Assembly: GCF_905147365.1 (NCBI RefSeq)
Contig: NC_056413.1
Span: forward strand, 4,356,501 to 4,420,500
Origin: Aricia agestis
Lineage: Eukaryota > Arthropoda > Insecta > Lepidoptera > Lycaenidae
DNA: 64,000 nt
Direction: 5' to 3'
Of the stretch, positions 1-11,434 are shown piece after piece. Under the pieces are notes generated by a model. It worked only from the letters and a program-made list of their open reading frames with translations, had not been told where the DNA came from and ran no database searches. How positions within the stretch are numbered: position 1 is the first letter of the stretch; every line of letters starts with the position of its first letter. Made by a program: the position numbers and the translations under genes.

Positions 1-107
1 TTGTTATTTTATTATTTTGATTTTTCGCACCAAGGATAATAGAGCCCGTTCGTATGCTATATTCTAATCTTTAAATTTTGCAAGTGGTAGCTAGACGAAT
101 CATCCGC

Positions 108-300
108 ATTACTTATCTATTTTTAACTGACTTCAAAAAAAGGAGGTTATCAATTCGACGCGTATGTATGTAATATTTGCAGAACTACCCAGTTTTCGTA
201 TACATTTGTTAGTCTATATCAGCGTCTGAACAAATGTGCCGAATTTCAAAAGTGTATGTAGAATCCCGCGTCCTACTATAACAAATGTGAAATGCCGTTG
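108..300 (+). repeat. Repeat family P, 5' half
   Basis: This is the 5' half of a dispersed family whose ends carry ACCGACTTCAAAA and whose body includes GGAGGTTATCAATTCGACGC. Other copies lie near 0.5-1.1, 2.0, 14.8, 23.2 and, as a divergent form, 27.2 kb. A reversed copy follows at 511-1131, so the two form a large inverted pair. There is no coding content. The family type (MITE or Helitron-like) is not certain. Confidence 0.6.
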
Positions 301-510
301 TTAGAGCAGGACACAGCATTCACGTCCGATTGTTTGAGTCTCAAAACGAAAACGGTTTCGTGGTAGGCCTACTGAAACGATCAAGTCATCTACGGGCACT
401 CAACGTGTGCACTCTTAAGACATCGCATCGACCTCTTACTACGGACAATATTGGCACGGGAACTACCTCGAGAGTATCTGTTACACCATATAATAACAAC
501 TTTTTTGTGT

Positions 511-1131
511 AATAGTATTTTAGAAAGATTAGACCGATTTCAAAATTGTACGCAATTGACAATTAAAACTCCCTATCTCCAAAACTACTGAACCGATTTT
601 GATGAAACTTGCACTATTCCCTAAGTTGAACAAGACCTAGTACATACAACAAAAAAAATATAATAACTAAAATTGGAATGGTAGTTGAAAAGATATGCGA
701 ACACAAACATAAAAACATACATACATAGATACATACATACATATAACATACATATATATAACGGCGTGCGCGATTAACTTGTCTATTGGCAACTTATTTC
801 GAGATAAGTTTCATAATGTATGTTATCTGTTGGAGCGGCCAGTACCGGATGGGGTTTTGAGTGACGCTGTCTAACTGACGATGGACATTTTTGATAGGTG
901 ACAACCGACATCTGAAAAATGCCCAGATTTAAGAATGTCGGGAAGTACGGTGGAAGCTCCCAAACCCATCGGCTCCAAATCTGACGATATCTGGTTAATC
1001 ACAGCTTTATTTCAGCACCTAATGTACGCCCACAATCATGGAGGATGAATGCAATGTTATTCTACAGTCATTGAATCAGTTTCTTATACCGCTCGACGAT
1101 CCGATATATACATTTTTTGAAGTCGGTTAAA
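511..1131 (-). repeat. Repeat family P, reversed copy with unrelated insert
   Basis: The left part (511 to about 760) matches the 3' half of family P in reverse, including the stretch on two-arm 'exact/half match' text such as CCCTAAGTTGAACAA. The outer ACCGACTTC end is at about 1110-1131. Between them, about 780-1090, lies a sequence with no match elsewhere in the window and no convincing ORF, so it may be a later insertion. An imperfect ACATACATAC microsatellite lies at about 715-755. Confidence 0.5.
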
Positions 1132-1186
1132 AATAGGAATTATAAACAAGTAGTCAGTGCTACGCTGCGTAGCACGAAACTACGCC

Positions 1187-1266
1187 GACGACGTAGACGT
1201 ACGACGTACGATCGTCGTACTATCGACGTACGATCGTCGTACTATCGACGTACGTCGTACGTCGTT
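1187..1266. repeat. Short CpG-rich tandem repeat of a 22-bp unit
   Basis: A unit GTACGATCGTCGTACTATCG plus AC is repeated twice exactly and is followed by shorter GTACGTC variants. The unit is largely self-complementary (ACGT, GATC and GTAC are palindromes) and unusually CpG-rich for this AT-rich background. Confidence 0.75.
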
Positions 1267-1332
1267 TCTATTTGAAAAATCTGGCACCCCAACACTGCGG
1301 GCGAAACGTCAGTCAATTCGATATGTATCGTA

Positions 1333-1594
1333 TACAGGGTGTAACAAAACTAAGTGATAATACTTTAGGCTGTGTATGTGTTCCTTGTAGAGAGTTCACT
1401 GTGAAAGTAGCAACGCTGAAAGACCAATTTTTTTTTTCACTTTTGTATAGGCGAGGGCCCGAGCGTCACGAGTTTCCCTATACAAAAGTGAAAAAAATAT
1501 TTGGTCTTTCAGCGCTACTACTTTCACGGTGAACTCTCTACAAGCAACAGGTACACACCCTAAAGTATTATCACTTAGTTTTGTTAACCCTGTA
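1333..1594. mobile_element. Palindromic MITE, family M1 (CAGGGTGTAAC ends)
   Basis: The ends are TACAGGGTGTAACAAAA and its reverse complement. The two arms are near-perfect complements through the CACTTTTGTATA centre, so the whole element folds back on itself. It is about 260 bp with no coding capacity. At least seven relatives occur in this window (near 23.8, 33.0, 34.2, 40.3, 45.3, 60.0 and 62.6 kb). TA flanks fit a Tc1/mariner-like mobilising enzyme, but that is inference. Confidence 0.85.
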
Positions 1595-2012
1595 TAAGAG
1601 GAGCTGTAACTGCCTCACTCAGAATGGAACATTAATTACTTAAATGTTATTAATTCAATTCAAAATGTTGACATAAGCCCCATACACTCGCTCTTCGTAA
1701 AATTGAAGCTGCTCTGACTTCTCTGAGTACGGCGATAAGTCAAGTTCACTTTTATTTGTCCATTTAAAAATAAATCGTATAGAATCGCCACGTCACGTAT
1801 TACTGCGTTGCTTTGTAAACTGTTTTAGATGACATTGGGTATGGGATGGACTATGGAGTACCTACCGTAGATCCTAGGAAAGATAGTATAATAGTGTTCA
1901 TTATGGCAATATTTTGATATCCTAATTATGCCTGAAACAACGAAGCTGGAGAATGGTAATAACTAATATCAACAAAAACCGAGTTTAGATGTAGTACAAT
2001 AATAGTAATTAT

Positions 2013-2311
2013 AAAAAAGATAAAACCGACTTCAAAATTGTACATAAGAATTAAAATTCTCTATCTCAAAAACTACTAAACCGATTTTTATGAAACTTGC
2101 AGTATTCCCTAAGTTGAACAATACCTAGTAGAACAAAAAAGAATCACTTAAATGGGACTTGCAGTTCTGGAGATATGCGAACACAAACATAAAAACACAT
2201 GTGTTTAGACGCTGATATAGACTAACATATACGAAAACTGGGCAGTTCTGAAAATATTACATAGATACGCGTCGAATTGGTAACCTCCTTTTTCTGAAGT
2301 CGGTTAAAAAG
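2013..2311 (-). repeat. Repeat family P, near-complete copy
   Basis: Both ends of family P are present: AAAACCGACTTCAAAATTG on the left and the reverse complement of AACCGACTTC with GGAGGTTACC on the right. This makes it one of the cleanest copies here, about 300 bp long. No ORF of note is present. Confidence 0.7.
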
Positions 2312-3239
2312 ACAACCGAACACCGAGGAAAATCGAATTTATAAAAGCAAAATGGCGCAAGATTCTTACCTTTGGCCTTATAATTGGTCGAACTTGACCT
2401 TACGGTTCGTGCGGCGCCGCCATACATCACCCAACCTAAACACACACAGATGCAGCACAGGAAGACCGTTATATATTACTCGTGATAGTCTATTAAGGTT
2501 AGGAAGACAGTAGATAAAAATTGATACAGTGTTTTTGAAGTCAAAACTTCTATATAGGTGTTTTTTAAAGTCGCATCAGGACTCAGGACAAGGGTACGAA
2601 GACAGTAGATAAAAATTTATAACACCTTTCTGAATTAAAAACTTTTTGAGTGGCGTTTTTTTTTTTTTGTAAAATTTAAAAGTCGTGACTCAGGAGTCAG
2701 GACGTCATGATCTGATCGAAAATAAGTAAGACCTAGGAAGAGTAACTCTTTCCCTCTTTCTTGGAGGTACGAAAATGCATGCCTCCTCTACTATTTTTTT
2801 CGAAACCGTACATATTTATATCCCGTGTCCATAAAAACGGCCTGGGATATGACATCTAAATAGGTTCAGCAGTTTTAATGATAATTACAAACAGACACAC
2901 TTTCACATTTATATTATTAGTAAGGATTATAAGCAACACTAGTCCTCCCACATATTATGTATGTAGGTAGCGAACACAACTAAATACCATTCCGACATAC
3001 AATAAAAGTGAATTGGCCATTCGGATGTGGGCCACAAGACCTCTCTACTATAGCTCTCCAGCGAAATAGAAGAGATAATTATAGGCTTCATTAGACTGAG
3101 CCCTATAAAGTGGATTAGGCTGAGCAACGCGATGAAAATATGTTGATTCATGACATACATTTTACGTTCTGTGTTTAAAATGAAGATTTATTTAGCGGCT
3201 TTTTGCACCATCCGTATTAGTATTATAAATTAAATGCTG
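2312..3239. other. Intergenic, AT-rich, only repeat debris
   Basis: No gene is visible. Two direct repeats of GACAGTAGATAAAAATT lie at about 2507 and 2601. A tail of repeat family Q (the segment reading ACAGACACACTTTC) lies at about 2836-2935. Short open frames here have no recognisable domains. Confidence 0.5.
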
Positions 3240-3537
3240 ACGTGGGAGAGCCATGCTTCAGCACGAATGGGCCGGCTCGACCGGAGAAATACCACGTGCT
3301 CACAGAAAACTTACGTGAAACAGCGCTTGCGCTGTGTTTCGCCGAGTGAGTGAGTTTACCGGAGGCCCAATCCCCCACCCTTTTCCCTTCCCTACCCTCC
3401 CCTATTACCCTATTCCCTCTTAAAAAGCCGGCAACTCACCTGCAGCTCTTCTGATGCCGCGAGTGTCCATGGGCGCCAGAAGTTGCTTTCCATCAGGTGA
3501 CCCATTTGCTCGTTAACCCCCATATTTCATAAAAAAA
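3240..3537 (+). mobile_element. SINE-A copy (shares the CR1/Jockey-type LINE tail)
   Basis: It starts ACGTGGGAGAGCCATGC. It continues with GGCCGGCTCGACCGG, which may be a degenerate pol III B box, then an AGCGCTTGCGCT hairpin, then a pyrimidine-rich CCCTACCC stretch of variable length. It ends with the conserved CCGGCAACGCACCTGCAG-type tail and oligo(A). Six copies occur in the window. The last ~115 bp equal the 3' end of the LINE at 16.1-16.7 kb. Confidence 0.85.
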
Positions 3538-4062
3538 TGAGAAAGTGTGTTACCTCTTTACGTCCAAACCGCTGAACCGATTTTTCTGGGTATGGAAATA
3601 CTTTGAGTCACGGGAAAGAACATATTAGGCACTTTTAATTTTTTTTAAATATACGCCTTCCGCAATTTTGGCGCAATGGAATTGCGGGCGTCATCTTGTG
3701 GTCAATAAAATATATTGAACTCACGGTAATATATTATGTAATCTAAAATTCGTGAGACGGAGGAAGAGTTGACCGCCGGCGTGGCGTAGCAATATTATTT
3801 CCAGAAGTGATGTCAAAAACTTTAATATACTATTACAAACTATACCACTAGTTTTGACTCTACGAGGAAATTTTATATCTTTAAACGAGCAATTCTTGTA
3901 TAATATATTCTTGTATAATTAATTGGAATCTCGGAATCGGCTCCAACGATTTTCATGAAGTTTAGTATATAGGGAGTTTCGGGGGCGATAAATCGATCTA
4001 GTTAGGAATCATTTTATTCGTGTTTTATCGAATACCGAGCACAGGTCGGTCAAATAGCTAGT
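3538..4062. repeat. Repeat family Q fragment and AT-rich spacer
   Basis: About 3538-3717 matches family Q (CCGAACCGATTTTT-type core, CTTTGAGTC, then GCGGGCGTCATC). About 3880-4060 holds ACGAGCAATTCTTGTAT followed by AGGAATCATTTTATTC, a pair also seen around the TA microsatellite at 14.9 kb. No gene was seen. Confidence 0.5.
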
Positions 4063-4655
4063 ATTTTTTTTTTATTAAATAAGGGGGCAAACGAGCAAAC
4101 GGGTCACCTGATGGTAAGCAACTAACGTCGCCCATGGACACTCGCAACATCAGAAGAGCTGCAGGTGCGTTGCCGGCCTTTTAAGAGGAAATACGCTCTT
4201 TTCTTGAAAGTTTGCAGGTCGTATCGGTCCGGAAATACTGCTGGTGACAGTTCATTCCAGAGTTTTACAGTGCGCGGCAGAAAGTTACGCGAAAAACGCA
4301 CTGTGGAAGACTGCCACTCATCAAGGTGATGAGGATGGTATGTTTTTCGCGTGGGACGATAGCGAAAAGTTGCAGGTGGTATGATTCCGAATAATTCCTC
4401 AGAGCACTCCCCGTGATACAACCGATAGAGGATGCAGAGTGAAGCTACATCTCGGCGTAATTCCACGGGGTCCAAGCTGTTTGAAACACTATGGCAGTCA
4501 ACAATTCGAGCAGCCCTTCGTTGGATACGATCCAGAGGGAGTAGTTGGTATTTTGGCGCCCCTGCCCAGAGATGAGAACAATATTCCATATGAGGCCAAA
4601 CCTGCGCCTTGTAGAGTTGTAGGCGTTGGTCCGGACTGAAGTACTGTCTCGCTCT
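4063..4655 (-). mobile_element. CR1/Jockey-type LINE, 5'-truncated 3' end
   Basis: This fragment covers the last part of a reverse-transcriptase ORF plus the 3' tail and oligo(A), which read T-rich on the plus strand at 4063-4072. It is closely similar to 16148-16735. Strong 5' truncation is usual for LINE insertions. The tail after the ORF is the same sequence that ends every SINE-A copy. Confidence 0.85.
4122..4589 (-). pseudogene. LINE reverse transcriptase C-terminal fragment
   Basis: A translated frame contains HMEYCSHLWAGAP, DRIQRRAARIV, RRDVASLCILYR and FLPRTVKLWNELSP. These are typical of the region after the RT palm in CR1/Jockey-superfamily LINEs. No RT catalytic YADD motif is present, because the element is truncated. 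The ORF stop seen in the sister copy at 16.6 kb (CTC TAA AAG) is lost here (CTCTTAAAAG), so the frame runs on through the tail. Confidence 0.8.
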
Positions 4656-4743
4656 GTTAAGAACACCAAGCTCCTTTGAGGCTAGTATTTATTTAATCTT
4701 GCTAAATTCGGCCTAGGCGGATTGTATACATCGGATGGAAATT

Positions 4744-5492
4744 TTTTAGGGTTCCGTACCCAAAGGGTATAAGCGAGACCCTATTACTGAGACTTCGATG
4801 TCTGTCCGTCTGGCCGTCTGTCTGTCTGTCCGTCTGTCTGTCTGTCTGTATCTCAAGAACCGCTTTAACTAGACTTCTGATTTTTTTAGAGATTGTGTAT
4901 AATATCTGTTGCCGCTGCTACAACAAATACTGAAAATAAAATAATCTTAATATTAAAGGGGGGCTCTCATACAACAAACGTGATTTTTTTGGCCTTTTCG
5001 CTCAATATCAATAATAGCATCTGGGTAGGCATTTGAAATTTTCACAAAGGCCTTAGACATAATATATCTATGAACGCTTCACACCATGTCAGTCTGGCCC
5101 CGTGGTAAGTACCTGAAGGACTTGTGTTACGGGTACCAGACAACGGAAATATATTTAATACTTTTATACTATACATATATTTAAGATTTTTATTATATGA
5201 TACACATATTTAATACATATCCATGACCCAGGAACTTTGAAAACTTTTTGTTCCGTCGGCGGGATTCGAACCCGTGACCCCCAGCTTGAGCTACCAACAG
5301 CCCACCAACTGAGCCACAGAGGTCGTCAAAATATGTACTTTAATAATAAATAATATTATTTAAATAAAATTCAAGTTTTAACATTGGGGGGGGGGCTCCC
5401 ATACAAAAAACACATTTTTGGTGCTATTTTTGCTCTATATTGGTACGGAACCCATCGTGCACGAGTCCGACTCGCACTTGGCCGATTTTTTT
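4744..5492 (+). repeat. Repeat family R copy, interrupted by SINE-B
   Basis: It begins TTTAGGGTTCCGTACCCAAA, has a CTGT/CCGT-rich microsatellite at about 4800-4850, GGGGGGCTCCCATACA motifs, and ends ACTCGCACTTGGCCG. Three other copies lie at 25.3, 61.4 and 63.1 kb. A SINE-B insertion fills 5063-5327. No coding capacity was seen. Confidence 0.7.
5063..5327 (-). mobile_element. SINE-B, tRNA-derived
   Basis: On the minus strand the head reads CTCTGTGGCTCAGTTGG (A-box like) and then GGTTCGAATCC (a consensus pol III B box). It is followed by a body containing GTCTGGTACC and GGCCAGACTGA and an AT-rich tail. Related copies lie at 58.8 and 61.4 kb. It is nested in a family R repeat. Confidence 0.85.
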
Positions 5493-5736
5493 CAATAAGC
5501 CTGTATACACTCAATCGCGAAGGCCTTTAAAATAAATATTCAAGAGTAAACTAAACAGGCCGCCCACGCATTACTCGCGCGTATTTTCGTACCCACCCAC
5601 GCAAACGGGACCACGTGGCCGACCCCTAGTGACCTTTGAGACCATCACGTGGTCACGTGGTTTCTTAGTACTTAGACATAATCATCATCATTGAAGATGT
5701 GAATGGATGAATACGATAACAGTAAAGAAATTGCCG
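5493..5736. other. Short intergenic spacer
   Basis: There is a CACGTGG-rich patch at about 5610-5660 (CCACGTGGCC, ACGTGGTCACGTGG), which are E-box-like palindromes. No ORF or repeat match was recognised, and a regulatory role is not shown. Confidence 0.35.
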
Positions 5737-6071
5737 TTTTTTTATGAAATAAGGGGGCAAACGAGCAAACAGGTCACCTGATGGAAAGCAACTTCCGTCG
5801 CCCATGGACACTCGCAGCATCAGAAGAGCTGCAGGTGCGTTGCCGGCCTTTTAAGAGGAAATAGGGTAATAGAGGAGGGTAGGGATGGGAAGGGAAGGGA
5901 AAAGGGGAGGGTAGGAAAGGGAATAGGGTAGGGTAGGGATTGGGCCTCCGGTAAACTCGCTCACTCGGCGAAACACAGCGCAAGCGCTGTTTCACGCCGG
6001 TTTTCTGTGAGAACGTGGTATTTCTCGGGCCGAGCCGGCCCATTCGTGCCGAAGCATGGCTCTCTCACGTA
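5737..6071 (-). mobile_element. SINE-A copy
   Basis: This is a full-length reverse copy running from oligo(T) at 5737 to the CTCTCACGTA head. Its purine-rich (on this strand) GGGAAGGGAAGGG stretch at about 5875-5935 is longer than in the other copies. The Pro-rich open frame across it is an artefact of the SINE. Confidence 0.85.
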
Positions 6072-6764
6072 TATGCATAAATAGAGGCTTTAGGGCCCAA
6101 AAATATTTAAAATTAAAAAAAGGTATTAGCCAGGTGATGAAGTAGATAAGTTACAAGGTTTGTTCTATGGAAAAAAAAGAGTAAATATCAGTATGTTACA
6201 AAATTTTAAAGGACATAAGGATACTTTTTATCCTGAAAATATTTGAGGTTCCCGATCGATAAACGAATTTTGGCGCAACGGAATTGCAGGTTTCAGGAAG
6301 AATAAAATAAACATGCAGACAACATCAATTTGAGTAAATTTCTCGAAAAACAATAATAAAACAACACATAAAAGCAAACAACAGAGATCATAAAAAAGAT
6401 GTAAAGTGCGAGTTATGGCGGATGACAAACATAAACCAAATGTATTATTTAATATTTAATCATACATTCATCTCAATAATTAATAATGTAAAATATATAA
6501 TAACCATAATAAACCATAATAAACCATACAAATTATTACATTTGTAGATACGTTTTTGAAGTCAAAACTTTTTAACGGGCATTAATTAATGTACTTTTCA
6601 AAAATAAAACTGAACGAAAAGTAGTAATATGGAGGAGAAAATTTGCGGATATCAAATGAAAAGACCTATCTAGATTAGTTTCTTTTGTCACAACTACTTA
6701 ATTTCATGGAAAACTTGCAGCTCTTGTCTACACGATTTCTATGAAACCGATTGTACTTATACAT
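6072..6764. other. AT-rich intergenic DNA with family Q debris
   Basis: A family Q fragment lies at about 6215-6295 (GCGCAACGGAATTGCAGG). The rest is AT-rich with no supported gene. Confidence 0.45.
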
Positions 6765-7003
6765 AACGAGCTTTTGCCCGCGGCTTCGCTCGCGTTAAGA
6801 AATATTATTATATACAAACTTTCATCCCCTATTTGAACCCCTTGGGGTTGGAATTTATCAAAATCCTTTCTTAGCGGATGCCTACGTTATAACATCTATC
6901 TGCATGCCAAATTTCAACCCGATCCGTCCAGTGGTTTGGGCTGTGCGTTGATAGATCACTATGTCAATCAGTCAGTCACCTTTGAGTTTTATATATATAG
7001 ATT
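6765..7003 (+). repeat. Repeat family S copy
   Basis: It begins GAGCTTTTGCCCGCGG and CTTCGCTCGCGTTAAGAA, and ends TTTGAGTTTTATATATATAG. Copies lie at 19.29 and 45.55 kb, and a divergent one at 63.67 kb. It is about 240 bp, non-coding and very uniform between copies. It could be the 3' end of a larger element. Confidence 0.7.
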
Positions 7004-7693
7004 CTCACTTAAACTTCAAGATTTATGTAATCGTTTTACAATTCAATATCCGTCGCGAAATTGAACAATTATTCCAATGGTCGTAACTCGTAACATATGG
7101 ACTAGTTTCGTTAATGAACAAAACACCTTACACCCCGTACTCAGTCCAATACTCAGGCCTACTAATAATCCGCTCTTACCGTTAAGAATATGCTCAAGAT
7201 CATGATTGAGATGCTGTTTTAATAGATCTTGCTTGGGTACCTACAGTTCTTATCTGTGGCGTATCAGCTTAGTGCGAATGTATTAATTGTAAACGAAACT
7301 CGGCACTCAACCTGTGCTGTCAAACTGTACTTGAGAAGATGTTTCTTAGTTGCGGTCTAGCCTTGACTTATGAGCTATGAAAGTCTATGTCAAATTAATA
7401 ATTAAAGACTTTCTTACCACGCTTACAACCTTCTTGACATTTGATGATTACAGTTTAAGTTTTTAATTTATTTAAATGAAGAGATAGACATAAAACTTAT
7501 GGAGTTTATGTCAAAATATTTATAAAATTAAGAAACCATTAAAAGTCAATCAAGATCGTTATTGAGTAGAAAATTGAGAACGATATATGAATAATAAAGT
7601 ACTTAATTATTAAAAGATTCTTTGTGCAGCTGAAATATACTGTCTAAGATTGTTACTGAGTAGGAGATTGAGAGCAGTTTATGAATACGAGCC
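7004..7693. other. Intergenic, nothing recognised
   Basis: This stretch is AT-rich, with no ORF that has a recognisable domain and no repeat match within the window. Confidence 0.4.
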
Positions 7694-7857
7694 TAACGGC
7701 CGTTCCCAATATTTGATCTATCTCTGGTTTTGCCCTACTAGAGATAGGAATGGCTCACATTAGACATTAGAGACATATATTTTATGTCAATTGTGAGCTA
7801 TTCCTATCTCTAGTAGGGCAAAACCAGAGATAGATCAAATATTGGGAACGGCCGTAA
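7694..7857. mobile_element. Foldback MITE with TAACGGCCGTTCCC ends
   Basis: Two arms of about 66 bp, nearly perfect complements, begin ACGGCCGTTCCCAATATTTG and include CTACTAGAGATAGGAAT. They surround a short loop. A truncated copy of one end is at 15518-15540. Confidence 0.85.
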
Positions 7858-9756
7858 GTCCATCGCACTCCTCCAATCCGGGGTCACGGTCTAAGTTTTC
7901 GTGACGTCAAATTGACGGGGAGTGAAAAGTTATTGAATATTAAATGTCACTCGTTATTAAATGGCTTACATCAATTTCAGCTCGGCGGGTAGCAATTATA
8001 TTATCAATTTACATAACAACGCCGCTTTCATAAACAGGGAATGTCTTTGAAAAGGCGCGAAACGTTCTTCTTCTTCTTTTATGAGCTGGTTTTATTATTT
8101 GCCAACTGTCAACGGGATAAAAAGTGTGTTTAATTAGCTTTAGTAAACTTTGTGAAGCTCTAAATAGAAAAGATCGATCGTAGAATTTTTATAAAAAATA
8201 TATAGATATTATTTTGTATGTTTAGAAAAGTATCTTGTGTTTTAAAAACTTTCTAATTGAGTCTTTTTTCGTATGAAAGTGTAACAAACAACCTTACATT
8301 TTCATACTACTAAGCATTAGGGACATATTGAACTTTAGTCCCATGAATAAAAAATCCACAATTCGACATAATGAAGCGCATATAAAATTCTCTATGTACT
8401 TCATCGATGCACCGATGTATATGGCCATCGTGCCAATGACAAGAATGCAAGTCAAGGCCGAGGATAATGGTGGGAAAATACACGCGAATCACTTTGACAT
8501 TGACAGTTGACAGCAACGACATCAACCCCGAGTTCTATATTCAATTCAAATGTGGTAGAAGTTAGAACACAAGTGGTTTCTAAGTTTTTTTTATTGCAGT
8601 TTACCTTTTTTTAATTTAGAAAAAAGGACTTTAGTATAAAACAATAATGCCGTCTTTTTTTTAAATTTATCTTTTCGAGTACGTTGTTGATTGGTTATCG
8701 TTTTGACGTTAGCCAATCGAAAGCGCTAATATAGATGAACGCCTTTTAAAAAAAAGCTCTGAAACCGGGCTTTATTCTACATGTTGAATTCGTCTGAATA
8801 TACGTTTTTTACAACATTTTATATCGCCACAATATAATTTACAAATAGTAGGTATTCTCCATATATTATGACGACCCGAATAAGCGATACAAGTTCCTGA
8901 AGATTTCAGATAACTTTAAAGAGCTAAAGAAATACGTATCACGCGGCGCATAATATTGTCTCTGTGTCTGGTTTGAAGAAAGCGTTGTTGAATATGTTGC
9001 AGTATTTTTTTTATTTAAACGGTCATTGATCCATCTTACATTATTGTTGTGGACATAACGATGAAAAGGCCGGCGAACATATTTTAGAAAGTTAAGTAGT
9101 GTATTTCTAAGATATTGTTAAAGTGAAATCGCCACATGTTCGGTCCCTTTGACTGTATTAGGTTCGTTAGTTAAAATTCGTTATTATTGTGTTCCTTAAA
9201 AATTAGTAACGAGTAAAGCTGTTTCTCTTAAAAAGTAATAAAGCATTGTCTTTGTCATAACAATAAAATATAAAGGATATTTAGGAACAGACGTTCGGCA
9301 ATATCTGAGAAACTAGCGTGAGAATAGAATTTTAGAAAGCTAGCAGATGCTTAGTCTATTGTCTACGGTAGATTTATTTATTTGATTATTGGAATATGCA
9401 ATGATATTCTATGTTACTAATATGTGTAAACTACAAATAAATAAAGACTAGGCTATCGTATGTAATATGGGACACCTTTGGGGTTAGATACGAATGTGAT
9501 TAATTATTAAATGTGTTGTAGTATCTAGCTATAGGTTTTGAGTATAATAAAACGTTATGTATTCTTGTGTATTAATTTCCGCGATAGTAATTGTTGCTAT
9601 GACTATTTCTTGCCACGTATTGTGTAATTCGTACGTTTAGAATCAGAGGGCAAGAAATACGAATAATGTGTATTAGTAGATGATTAATTAGTACATATCT
9701 GAATTAGATTTAATTTGTATAATGTATATTAATCTAAGACTCTGATCTGTGAGTCA
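7858..9756. other. Intergenic, AT-rich, nothing recognised
   Basis: No gene or clear repeat was identified over about 1.9 kb. Overlapping short frames on both strands at 8310-8525 show no domain and are probably chance. The only small structure noted is the pair GCCAATCG and CGATTGGC-like motifs around 8690-8720. Confidence 0.4.
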
Positions 9757-9794
9757 TGATATTATGTTACGTAGATTAAGAACATAATATCATG
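9757..9794. repeat. Perfect 14-bp inverted repeat with 12-nt loop
   Basis: CATGATATTATGTT and its exact reverse complement AACATAATATCATG are separated by 12 nt. It lies at the left edge of a promoter-like stretch. Confidence 0.8.
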
Positions 9795-9929
9795 TTGTAT
9801 TGCATATGTATTGAATAATTATTGTGTATGTAATTTGTATTGTGTAGTGCACAGTGCCATAGCAATGGGTAGGAAAGAGATAGGTGTACGCTGAAATGGT
9901 ATCTCCGCGCGATAGAAATAAGGCGGGGG

Positions 9930-10240
9930 CTTCTGCGTATATCCCCGCACCGGGATAAGTGGGCGGGGTCTTCTCCCTCTGCGCTAGCGCATGGCGGGAG
10001 TGAAGCTTAGACGTATACATAGGCCGGTCGGCGTTGCGACGTGGCGTTGTGATAGTATAGTAATTGGGCATAGGACTCATACGGCAACTACGACTCGAGA
10101 AACTCTGATTTTGGTCAGAGAACACCATTCTTATCGGACGGATATAAATTGCTCCGATAGGTCAGATTACGGGTGTAACGAGTATAAATATTGAGTAGTC
10201 CGCCCTTTGCCTTGGTACAGTGCACAAAGTTTAATTTTGA
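9930..10240 (+). promoter_or_regulatory. Candidate promoter or solo-LTR-like stretch
   Basis: A GC-box-like region (GGGCGGGG and GCGCTAGCGC at about 9961-9990) is followed by TCGGACGGATATAAA, then GAGTATAAATATTG at about 10179-10192. About 25 nt further downstream is an ACAGT Inr-like site. The layout resembles a TATA promoter or an LTR U3/R. No ORF with a known domain follows, and no second LTR copy is in the window. This is inference only. Confidence 0.25.
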
Positions 10241-10911
10241 TATAATAAATCGAAGTGAAGAGTTAAAAGTGATTTAATTTAAGGTCATCAAAGCTCAAAC
10301 ATATATAGATATAAATATCAACAAAAATCATACAGTCCACAATAATTATCACAATTCACAACTGCAACTCCTGTAAGGATAGAGAGCGGGATTCAACTAC
10401 GGAAGCCCTTTGATAAGAACCGACCCGCAACGAAATTAACCAGAAGAAAGAAGAATTCAAAATAGAAGTTTAAATTAATTAATTACAAAAAACTTCTCAG
10501 TTTCAATGATGCTGAATTATGGCTAAGAACACTCTCGACCACATAAGGAGCCTTTAAAGAACACACATAGATGCGTCAAACCTATATCAGCCTTCATGTT
10601 ACGCTACTGTATGTACTTTTACTGTGGTAGCACCCTGTACAACGATACATTATATACAGCTGTACACGCATATGTTTGTGTGGACAGCCTCCGGGCTTTC
10701 GTCTCGACGTTTTCATGTTTTTTTTTTCGTTTCGGATTTATATTGATATGAAAAAATGTACACTGTTGTTACATGTATACCGTCAGAGAAATTGATTCAT
10801 AGCCACACGTAATTTGGTCGAGTTATATCAAGTCGAGCTGATACACCACGGTCCACGACTAATATTGACTTGTCCTAACCTGACTAAATAACGATGGTAT
10901 GTTAGCTTACT
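10241..10911. other. Intergenic, nothing recognised
   Basis: An A-rich stretch follows the promoter-like region. It has no ORF with a known domain and no repeat match was seen. Confidence 0.35.
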
Positions 10912-11027
10912 AAGGCAAGACCGCACTAAAACGATACGACATGAGTACATGACGCGACACCTCCCATAAGACTGACGTTGTTTGTCAGTTCTATGGAACG
11001 TGAACGTGCGTAGTGCGGTCTCACCTT
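10912..11027. mobile_element. Small MITE with AAGGCAAGACCGCACTA ends
   Basis: The left end AAGGCAAGACCGCACTA pairs with the reverse complement of TAGTGCGGTCTCACCTT at the right, with about 20 bp of imperfect complementarity. The element is about 115 bp and no second copy was seen. Confidence 0.55.
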
Positions 11028-11065
11028 TAAACATAAAGGTACAAGTTGGACCCAAGCGACACGCG

Positions 11066-11200
11066 ACAACTGCAGACAACTTGTCGTCGCGACACTACTG
11101 GGTTCTATGAAATACCCTCCGTAGCAAGCGACACGAAGCTAGCGGCACTTTTTCATAGAAATACATCGAAACTAGTAGTGTCGCGACGACACGTCGTCTG
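11066..11200. repeat. Foldback sequence with CGTCGCGACACTACT arms
   Basis: TTGTCGTCGCGACACTACT at about 11080 pairs with AGTAGTGTCGCGACGACA at about 11174, and a second complementary pair (TTCTATGAAA / TTTCATAGAAA) lies inside. It resembles a MITE of about 135 bp, possibly nested with the preceding element. Confidence 0.6.
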
Positions 11201-11434
11201 CTGCCGCTCCATGTAGCGGGCTTCCAACTCGTACCTCTAAACTGCTTTGCATAATATTATCTTCAAGTTCAAGCAAGCCCAAATTAAACGTGGTTCAGTG
11301 GTGTAAAGTCTTAGAGGTCGTGGATTCAAAGTCTTTCTGAGAGTGGAATTTTAGTTAAGGACAGTGCAGACCTGATTGTGTAAAAGATGTATCAGATGGT
11401 AAAAAAATGCTTACGCCTGGTATCTGGCTGAATG

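Noticed and set aside
5774..6043. Pro-rich protein on the minus strand
   Set aside because: It is the pyrimidine-rich block and tail of a SINE-A copy read in one frame.
8310..8525. Overlapping frames on both strands
   Set aside because: No domain, no codon bias visible, and the frames mirror each other, as chance frames in low-stop DNA do.
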